Shown here piece after piece: positions 56,651 to 64,000 of a stretch of 64,000 bases of DNA (positions are counted from its first letter, which is position 1; each line of letters opens with the position of its first letter). Source of the DNA: Tuctoria greenei (Eukaryota; Streptophyta; Magnoliopsida; Poales; Poaceae); NCBI GenBank assembly GCA_036927565.1, contig JAYESD010000001.1, positions 266,549,560 to 266,613,559 on the forward strand, in the 5' to 3' direction. The position numbers were made by a program, and so were the translations under genes. The notes under the pieces are model-generated. The model was not told where the DNA came from and searched no databases. It saw nothing but the letters and a program-made list of their open reading frames with translations.

Positions 56651-57598
56651 CTAGAGGCCATATTTGACCAAGTGCTTCTCAGTAAGCCAATCAAAACGTT
56701 CTAGTGCAGTGTCCATTGTTAGAAACATCTCCCTCTCAGCCCTTTTGGTAAACAGTTCAGAAGCAATAAAAATTTGCTTTGTCCCTGGAGCAGCCCCACA
56801 CTCTTTCACAATGGTCATCACATCTTTTATGGACGGGCCCTTATCATCCTTTCTAGCTGCCATTGACTCAACCGAAGTTGTGGACCTCTCATGAAAATAC
56901 ACTATTTTACTGATTTGATCTTGCATCCATAATCCTCTACTTGTCTTCGGCCTCTTCCCTTTATCATTATCAGTACCAACCCTCTTTCCTTTTCCTTTGG
57001 AAGGAGGGGCCACTTCATCATCACTGAAAGCATCATCCTCGCTGCCGTCCTCGCCTATATTGATAAGAGGACTTTCTTGAGGTAACAGACCTCATGAAGC
57101 ACAATAATGGTCATCACCAGTATTTCTAAGGTCTTCAAACATAATCTTGAAGTACTCCTCATTTGGAAGTTTTCGACCTTTAAACTTTCCACAACCTGGA
57201 ATATCCTATAGACAAGTAAAAAAATATTTTAGACATCTTTTGCTGAATTGAAAGTATAAATAAGTGTTGTTATTGACAACAAAAATTACCTTTCTAGCTT
57301 TCTTCCACCAACTCTCTGGCATGTCAATGTTTTGTTTCGTCTCATTCCAATCTAACCCTGTTTGCTTGAGCAAAGTATTCCAACAAGTGTAGTCGGCCTT
57401 CAATTTAGACCACTTGTTCTTAAATTGCAGTCTTGTGTATTGAACACCGGTCTTCTCTTTAAACATCTCAATCACATTTTTGAAGCCTACACTGTTCAGG
57501 TGGGTACTGGAACGATTTCCGCATTTTACTTGTTCAGCAAACAACTCACAAGCAATTGTAACGTGCTCCTCATTTGACCAATCAGCCGAGTCAGCCAT
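56651..57598 (-). pseudogene. PIF-associated MYB/SANT-like protein (one stop codon)
   Basis: Two exons: 57290-57598 and 56651-57205, with GT at 57289-57288 and AG at 57207-57206. Exon 1 has a Myb/SANT-like (MYB_DNA-bind_3) domain with WSNEEHVTIACELFAEQV, QFKNKWSKLKADY and PESWWKKARK. Exon 2 has GCGKFKGRKLPNEEYFKIMF, then an in-frame TGA at 57092-57094 (CGA in the expected codon), a nuclear-localisation-like KGKGKR/KGKRPK region and a helical tail. In PIF/Harbinger elements this ORF1 product binds the ends and brings the transposase to the nucleus. Only one defect is seen. Confidence 0.82.
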
Positions 57599-57707
57599 CT
57601 ATACATATTCATGTCAAAATCATGGCTACATATAGTTCAATATCACATATTTATGACAAAACGAGAGCACTGTTATGAGGTACGACAACAAAAATTGCTA
57701 GAATAAA

Positions 57708-57863
57708 TGTCGAAGTTTAGCAACGACACTTCCCCCTGGTACTACTAAAGTGTAGCCCGCGGAGGTTCTTGTTGTGGTTGGGGCACATAAAGATCAAGAT
57801 CAAGATGGCGACACCAGAGATTTACGTGGTTTGGGCCGTCTGAGCATAACATCCTACTCCACG

Positions 57864-57896
<33 letters not shown>

Positions 57897-58080
57897 GTAT
57901 TATCAATTGCTACAGAGCGTAGTCCCTGACTTAGCTTGGACCCCCCCCCTCTGTGTCGTGCGGTTCAATCATTTTATAGTCCAAGGACTGACCGTTAGAA
58001 AGTCTGCCTGGCCCGACATGTGGCCCCGGCGTATTTAATGGCCTAATACACTGTCTAAGGGTATTAAAAATGATTAATAG
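57708..58080 (-). repeat. Partial Tat LTR (reverse orientation), cut by another Tat element
   Basis: Starts TGTCGAAGTTTAGCAACGACACTTCC and follows the same path as the solo LTR at 29899. It stops at 58080, where a plus-strand Tat LTR begins. It carries a (GT)n run at 57868-57896. Confidence 0.82.
57868..57896. repeat. (GT)n microsatellite
   Basis: An uninterrupted GT run in the reverse-oriented Tat LTR. Confidence 0.9.
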
Positions 58081-58970
58081 TGTCGGTACCCTGCATACCA
58101 GATACCCTTTGGGACTGCAAAAAGAGCAAAAGAACTTCACCTATCTGAGTTGAAGACCTCTGAAGGCCCCACGTGTCATACGCAAACCGGATCTGCCTCC
58201 CTTCTATGGTTAGTCCTAATGCCGCCATGTGTATCATTAAACCGGAGGTACACTCCCTACACGGGAAAGCTCCGGACTAGATACCCGTGTGGCACCCCCG
58301 GACCTAACCCCCGACAGAGGGAAGCTCCGGTACCGACACGTGTACAACAGCACCGGACCTACTCGTCCAAGACGGTAAGCTCCGGAGCTGCCACGCGTCC
58401 AACCTCCGGACCTTCAACCTCAACAGGCAGAGTGGTGGACTTCCAACGGCTCAGAACTTCAAAGAATATTAAAGACCTCAAGACCCGATTAAGTGTCATT
58501 AATGCTATCTTAATAACACACAATCGGAGGGCCCTTAGTACCAGTAACGCCACTGTCAAGGCGCATTACCAAACTATTAAGGGTAATTAAGCTATTTAAT
58601 TGTGTATTAAACATCAGTAACCGCCAGGGCCACATGTCGGGCCAGGCTAACGATGTAACGACCAGTCCTTGTACTATAAAACGACTGGTCGAGCGATACA
58701 CGAGAAGACTTCCAAACTAGGAGAAGTCCACACACGCCCATGTACGCTGTGACGAGACACTCTAGTCTTACACACAAGCGCTCAGACGCTCAATACAACA
58801 ACAACACACACCCGTGGAGTAGGGTATTACGCTCAGGCGGCCCGAACCACGTAAATCCCCGTGTCAACTTGCCATCGTGTTCTGAATCTCTGCGCGCCCA
58901 CAACCGAGCTACAAACTCCGCGGGCTACCAACGGTGGTACTGGGAGAATTGCCGGAATCACACTCCGACA
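58081..58970 (+). repeat. 5' LTR of second plus-strand Tat element
   Basis: 890 bp, TGTCGGTACC...ACTCCGACA. Followed by an apparently intact primer-binding site GTTGGCGCGCCATGTAGGGG. TATA near 58673 (ACTATAAAAC). The 3' part of this element lies beyond the Sirevirus. Confidence 0.9.
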
Positions 58971-59009
58971 GTTGGCGCGCCATGTAGGGGGAGGGCCCAA
59001 GATTCCAAC

Positions 59010-59287
59010 ATGGTGAATTCAGCTGCTGGATCGTCCAACGGCAACCCTGCTGCGCAACCTACTGGAGGCAATCCCTCCAACATGCAGCAGCCAACAGGTG
59101 CTGTGGCTCCAGCAGGAGTCATGCCACCACCGCCACCGTCCGCACCGGTGAATCAAGCTGGACAGCGATATGGGGCGTCCGCATCAGTCACTACATCGGC
59201 AAACAATAACCCCGAACACGCGCTCCATGCTGCACGTGCTCTTCTCCAACGTCCACCGCCTCCAGGAGCATCCCAGGGTGCAATGGG
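59010..59287 (+). pseudogene. Tat gag N-terminus, truncated by Sirevirus insertion
   Basis: ATG at 59010. The first about 92 codons (PSNMQQPTGAVAPAGVM, Pro-rich, then RALLQRPPPPGASQGAMG) are open and in the conserved frame that is shifted in the 42183 copy. The frame then enters Sirevirus LTR at about 59288. The last shared Tat bases are CAATGG. Confidence 0.85.
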
Positions 59288-61120
59288 TGAGACCTATGTG
59301 TGCTGAATACATTGGCTTGTACATAATACATTGGCTTTGTTGATAAAAGTTCTGAAATCCTGCTAAAACATCTTTTTGGCAAGGTCCAACTCTAGCTTCG
59401 AGCTTCTGCAAGGTTCGGCAATAGGTCCGACATGCTTTTGGGTAACTCCGGTGAGCTTTGTCTTTAGCTCCGGCATGTCTTTGATAGCTCCGACATGTCT
59501 CTGTTAAGCTCTGACAAGTTCTCTAGCTCCGGCATTTGGGTTAACTAGGTCCGACTAGCTTTGGTTAGCTCCGGTGCTAGGTCCTGCTAGTTTTGATAAG
59601 CTCCGGTGCTAGGTTGTACTAGTTTTTATTAGCTCTGGCACTAGGTTGTACTAGCTTTGGTAAGCTCCAGCGCTAGGTTGCACTAGCTTTGGTAAGCTTC
59701 GGCTCAAGCTCCGGTTAGCTTTGGCTTGGTTCGGAGCTTGATCGCAATGTTCCTGTCTTTATCTTGCAATGTTTTGAACTTGCTTTATATTCTTGGAAAG
59801 ATTGCTTAGTATTCATTTGCTAAGTTTTTGGTGCGTTTTGGTTGATATGGCTGATATCGTTTTGATATGCTTTGCAACATGCTTATGTGAGGTGCTCATG
59901 TAAGGTGTTGTGCTCGGAACTGACTTGAGTGAAGTCGCGGATTTGGGCTCGTACGGATTGGTTGTTTGTTCATGTGCAGGTGTTGCTTGAGTTCAAGTCA
60001 TGGCTGGTGACAGGATCCTTTGGACTAGTCTCAGGGAGGAGATGAGGTTCCAACAACCAAATTCAGGAGGAATTGTGGTTGAGTGGGTCAGGAGGTCGCA
60101 CAGGATGATTGAATCAAGGGCAGTGCATATGAAGATTACTAGACGTCGAAGGAAGGTGTTTGCACGTATGCATGCGGTGCATGACGTGGCAACTTGGTTC
60201 CAAAGATGGTTTATGGATGGAAAGATCTGGTTGGAAGGATCGGATCGTATTGGTTGACGACTTCGGCTGCGGCGGAGTCGGTTATGACTCGGTATGGAAA
60301 GTATCGAGTTGGTTATGATAGGATTTCATGTGGGTCACGAATTTGATTTGTTTAAGGAATATGGGATATTTTCCTAAGGTGTTTGGAAGTCTTAAGATTG
60401 CTTCTATCTGCGAATAGAAGAGTCCTAAGCAGTTATGGAAAGTTTCGATTCGTGATCTGAGTAAGATTAGTGTCCTAGTTGAGATTGGGTTGGCCTAAGC
60501 ACTGGTTATATAAGCAAGAGAGGCCAAAGCTCGTGGTGCATGACTTTTAGGATGTTCCTCTTATGTTCTATTGAATAAAATTCGTAAGTTGAAGGAACTT
60601 TTGTGCCTTGTTCGTCCAACTTGTTCCAGACAAGTTTTACTCGTCGAGTTTCTGGACAGCACTACCTTTTGTCGGTGGTTTTATCATAACTCGAGTTTTA
60701 CAGATCCAATTGACGTGATTCTTTTTGGTTTGTCTTCAAAACTTTATTATCTATCATCTGTCAAAATTTCACGGTCATTGGATTTGTGGTTTCTGATCTA
60801 CACGAGTTTCTTTGCAGCGTTCCAGAACTGTTTTTCTCGGGTAGGACAGATTGACATTTGTTCGATCTTTCGATCATAACTTGAGTTTCCCTTGACGGAT
60901 TTGAGTGATTATTTTTGTGTCGTCTTCGTGACTTGATTATATCTAATATCTATCACTTTTTTCATGGTTAAACACGTTTAGATTAGTCTCACACACGATT
61001 TCTTTAATAGATCGTTTTTCTGCCGAAGGGGTTGGGGTTTAATTGTTTCCGCTGCGTAAGATTTTTTAATCTACCATTCACCCTCCTCTGGTAGCTTTTC
61101 ACGTGCTCTTCGATCCTACA
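59288..61120 (+). repeat. Sirevirus 5' LTR (second element)
   Basis: About 1.83 kb from TGAGACCTATG to GATCCTACA. Left edge inferred from loss of Tat similarity. Contains a tandem array at 59440-59735, a TATA box TTATATAAG at 60506-60514 and an unrelated short frame at 60000-60257 that I do not call a gene. Confidence 0.8.
59440..59735. repeat. Tandem array of AGCTCCGG/GCTAGGTT units in Sirevirus LTR
   Basis: Five or more units of about 33-40 bp, consensus near AAGCTCCGGTGCTAGGTTG then TACTAGCTTTGGT, preceded by looser AGCTCCGACATGTCT copies. It lies about 770 bp upstream of the TATA box. The motif differs from the palindromes in the first Sirevirus. Confidence 0.82.
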
Positions 61121-61121
61121 A

Positions 61122-61135
61122 TTGGTATCAGAGCC
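61122..61135 (+). other. Sirevirus primer-binding site (second element)
   Basis: TTGGTATCAGAGCC, a perfect match to the initiator tRNA-Met complement, just after the LTR end. Confidence 0.9.
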
Positions 61136-61182
61136 AAGGTGCTCTAATCATTGTGATTTGCACGTGTTTTTGACTAATCATC

Positions 61183-64000
61183 ATGGAGAAATACTCCGCC
61201 AAACCTTGTGTGTTTGCTGGTATTGATTTTTAGGTTTGGAAGGCACGCATGGAGGCTTTCATCCAGACGCAAGGCTTCGCAATATGGGAGAAGGTGTACA
61301 AGCCTTACGAAGTGCCATCTAATGATCAAGTTACGGCTACAAACCTACAGGACGTCGACAACAACAACAAGGCTCAAAACTTGATCATACAAGGATTAAC
61401 TCAAAGCGACTTCGACCACGTTGCACATCTACGATCGGCATACGATGTATGGAGAGTACTTTGTGACTATCACGAAGGATCCAACACGATCAAGGAGGTA
61501 AAAAAAGATATGTTCAAAAAGGAATATATGCGTTTCGAGATGCAAACCGGTGAGTCTATCGATGACCTCTTTGCTCTCTTCAATAAAATTCTTAGCAATC
61601 TGCGTAGTGTCAATGTTAACCTTTTTGATGCTGAAAATGATAGGCAACTTCTTAGTGCATTAGGCATGTCAATCTGGGAGATGAAAGTTACATCTATTCG
61701 TGAATCAACTGTCATGAGTTCTCTTACATTAGATGTGCTTTATTCTAAACTAAAAACTCATGAAATTGACATCTTATCACGTAAGAACCCAAATAAGTCT
61801 ATTGCATTTGTCTCACAACGTGATATGCCTAGCTCCAGCCAGTCATCATCTTGCAATACTCTTGCTTTGTTGTCCTCACTAACCGTGTAGCAGATCGAGG
61901 AATTTTCAGAAGAGGAGTTAGCACTCATCTCAACAAGATTCTCAAAAGCATTGCAAAATGTGAGAACTAGAAGGAGAGGAAGCTCCGGACCTCAACACTA
62001 TTTTGAATGTGGTAAGACAGGACACTTTCGTACAGAATGCCCTAACCTTTTGGGTCCCACTACCTGTGAAGAAAAACAAAACAAGGTCAAGACCACCTCT
62101 GGAAAACCCAACAAGAAAAAGAAGGGTACCATAGGACGCAAGATGATTAACAGCTTTATCACCGCACTTCAAGAACTCAGTTCAAGTGATGTAGACTTTG
62201 AAAGTGATGAAGATGATGACGATATGGCCAACTTATGCTTCATGGCGGGCAAAACAAGATCAAGATCAAGCTAGGAGGATGCAGAACACAACAGTGACGA
62301 CGATGAGGTATGTTCTACCTGCAATGGAATGTGTGATGCTATTTCTCATGCAACTATTATTGTCAAGAAAAAGGACAAAAAGCTTAGTGATAATGCTGGT
62401 AAAATTGAATCACTAGAATCTGAAATCAATCGTTTAAAAACTTTGATTCCTAGTGATGATGCATGTTCCTCATGTAACTTAATCTATGAACAATTGTCCA
62501 CATTAAGAAGTGCACACTCCTCCACTCTGGATAGACTTGATGAAGAAATCGAAAAGAACAAAGAGCTTGCTGCACTTAATGATAAAAACTTGAAAGATGC
62601 TAGATGTTCTACAATTGATTTGCATTGTTCTACTTGTGATGATCTTGATAAGAAACTACAAGATGCTATGAATAAAATTTCTATATTGAACAATGCTTTA
62701 CGTTCTCATGAAGTTAAATTTTGTTCCAATTGCAAATTAAAAGGAAAAACTTCATGTGAAAATTGCCTTGATCTGCCCAATAAACTTGATGACATGCATA
62801 GGACATTAGATCGGTTTTGTAATGGGAATAAGAACCTAAACTTGCTGCTGAATTCTTCCAAGTCTTGCAATGATAAAACTGATTTAGGTTTTGATTCTCA
62901 TGCTCATGCTAAGACACATCCACCTCAAATTGTAAAATCATTTGGAAGAGGTTTAATCAAAATTGTCCCTAAACAAAAGGATGTGATCTTCAAATCTACA
63001 GGAGTGTTGTCTCATTTGGTTTCAAATAAAAATATTGCTTGCTCATCTAGACATGAACACAAAGTTAAATTTCATTGTACCTACTGTGGTAGAGATGGTC
63101 ATGTCATAGATTTTTGTTATAGACTAGCTAAACAACAGAAAAAGGAAAGAATGATTGCTAGATCTTATAAATTTCATGCAAATAGAAAAACACAACCTGC
63201 TTTAGTGAGTCAGAAATTTGAAAAGGTAGCTTCCGGACCCTCTGGTAATAAATCCGCAAAAGCAGCTCCGGTAGTTCCGATAGCTCTGAGAGCTCCCAGA
63301 CCTTCTGTTGTTTCCTTCGGAACTTCAGCTTTTGCTTTTGGAGCTTCAGCCTTGTCTTTTGGAACTGCTGCTTTTACCTCCGGAGCTACTGGTTTTTGTG
63401 CTAAACGAGTTAAGAATAGAAAACCTCAAACTTTGACTCATAAACCTGCTATTTTATCTCAGCTTTCGCGTGTTTTTCCTGTTGCATGTTGTGTGACTCA
63501 GTACTGGATACCTAAATGCTTTTTGACTAACCCCAATATTGAGTCATCGACGTATTGTTCTTCTATGTAGGTTACACGTTTGAGGAAGGAGGACATTTGG
63601 ATTGTGGATTCAGGTTGCTCACGCCACATGACCGGTAACAAAGATTGGTTCTCCTCCCTCTCTTTTGTGTCACGTGTAGAGAATATTACTTTTGCTGATA
63701 ATTCTTCAACTCCTATAATTGCTAAGGGTTTGGTTAGAGTAAATGATCACTACACTTTGAAGGATGTGGCACTTGTCAAAAATTTGAAATACAACTTGCT
63801 TTCTGTTTCACAATTGCTAGATGAAAATCTAGAAATTATTTTCAATAAAAACTGCTGCAAAGTGGTAGGTTCAAATAGTGAGCTTATTTTTAACATGTCT
63901 CGGTTTGGAAGAGTGTTTAAAGCCGATTTTGATATGTCTTCCTCTAAGCATAGGTGTCTAGTTGCTAATGATTCAAAGGACTTATATTTTTTGCATCATA
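61183..64000 (+). pseudogene. Sirevirus gag-pol, one frame with four amber stops
   Basis: ATG at 61183 stays in one frame for 2.8 kb with no shift. Gag core: VWKARMEAFIQTQGF, then FDHVAHLRSAYDVWRVL and GESIDDLFALFNKIL. The first knuckle is YFECGKTGHFRTEC (about 62010-62050; first Cys is Tyr). A long coiled-coil region follows (about 62400-62860), then a second knuckle CTYCGRDGHVIDFC (about 63079-63120) and a Ser/Ala/Phe-rich linker (63230-63400). Protease WIVDSGCSRHMTG starts at about 63598, with FADNSSTPI and YNLLSVSQLL after it. In-frame stops at 61231, 61888, 62272 and 63568 are all TAG, each where Gln fits the context. Confidence 0.9.

Larger units (their letters stand above)
41718..57707 (-). 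mobile_element. PIF/Harbinger element, split by a Tat retrotransposon
   Basis: The left end GGGCCCATTGGTATGCTTCC follows a TTA triplet, the usual Harbinger target. On the minus strand a MYB/SANT-like ORF (57598-56651) is followed by the DDE transposase (56322-55108, completed at 42182-42062). The 12.9-kb Tat element (42183-55107) sits inside the transposase end. About 3.06 kb of PIF sequence remains visible. The right terminal repeat is not found before the Tat LTR at 57708, so it is probably displaced beyond the window. Confidence 0.85.
59288..64000 (+). mobile_element. Second Sirevirus-type Ty1/copia element (5' part)
   Basis: 5' LTR 59288-61120, primer-binding site, then gag-pol in one frame to the window end. 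A large gag with a C-terminal coiled coil and two zinc knuckles marks it as Sirevirus. It inserted into Tat gag; the 5-bp target would be near AATGG. The 3' part is outside. Confidence 0.88.

Noticed and set aside
60000..60257. 85-aa plus-strand frame in the Sirevirus LTR
   Set aside because: Inside an LTR upstream of the TATA box, no recognised domain; insufficient support.
61122..61135. tRNA gene suggested by tRNA-Met complement
   Set aside because: Only the short primer-binding complement is present, next to an LTR; there is no cloverleaf.
1..64000. Integrated plant pararetrovirus
   Set aside because: All RT regions are accompanied by integrase, LTRs or LINE features; no movement protein or coat-type gene is seen.

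Overview
This is nuclear DNA from a plant, almost certainly a grass. The evidence is a spliced plant apyrase gene, grass-type Ty3 elements of the Tat lineage with a long antisense ORF, Sirevirus-type Ty1 elements, PIF/Harbinger and MULE DNA transposons, MITEs and CACGTG-rich LTRs. I cannot name the genus. Most of the window is transposable-element (TE) sequence. Only one ordinary protein-coding gene is clear, plus two short ORFs that look like a duplicated small gene.

Layout. Positions 1-7069: 5' part of a Tekay/Del-like Ty3 element on the minus strand, inserted into the pol of a minus-strand Sirevirus (7070-12714). That Sirevirus is itself inserted in the antisense ORF of an older Tat element, whose 3' part and 3' LTR lie at 12715-16525. 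A 5'-truncated L1 LINE (16526-18613) follows. From 19.1 to 26.1 kb is a gene island: a Stowaway MITE, the apyrase gene (19796-22398, minus; 5' leader to about 23.3 kb), a 1.16-kb MULE-type foldback element directly upstream of it, another MITE, and small ORF A (25807-26001). Positions 26497-34549: a complete Ty1 element with a perfect CAACA target duplication, inserted in a hairpin MITE and itself split by a solo Tat LTR (29899-30738). Positions 35066-39556: a complete MULE with long AT-rich terminal inverted repeats (TIRs) and a broken plant-mobile-domain (PMD) gene. Small ORF B (40124-40297) follows. Positions 41718-57707: a PIF/Harbinger element with a broken transposase and a MYB/SANT-like partner, split by a full Tat element (42183-55107, perfect CATAC duplication). 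The right edge is a stack: a partial Tat LTR (57708-58080), the 5' end of another Tat element (58081-59287), and a second Sirevirus (59288-64000) running off the window.

How it fits together. Apyrase 7-like protein is the only gene I would expect to act for the host. Every large TE reading frame is broken. The breaks I checked are mainly stops explained by C-to-T or G-to-A change at CAG, CGA, CAA and TGG codons, as expected from methylated and silenced DNA. Three unrelated elements (Ty3 LTR, Ty1 LTR, MULE) carry clusters of short palindromes immediately upstream of a TATA box. In the Ty3 and the Ty1 LTR it is the same 12-mer, CGGACTAGTCCG. That shared promoter-proximal palindrome grammar, the MULE family with its own 15-bp palindrome, and the pair of small basic-protein ORFs are the least ordinary things here.
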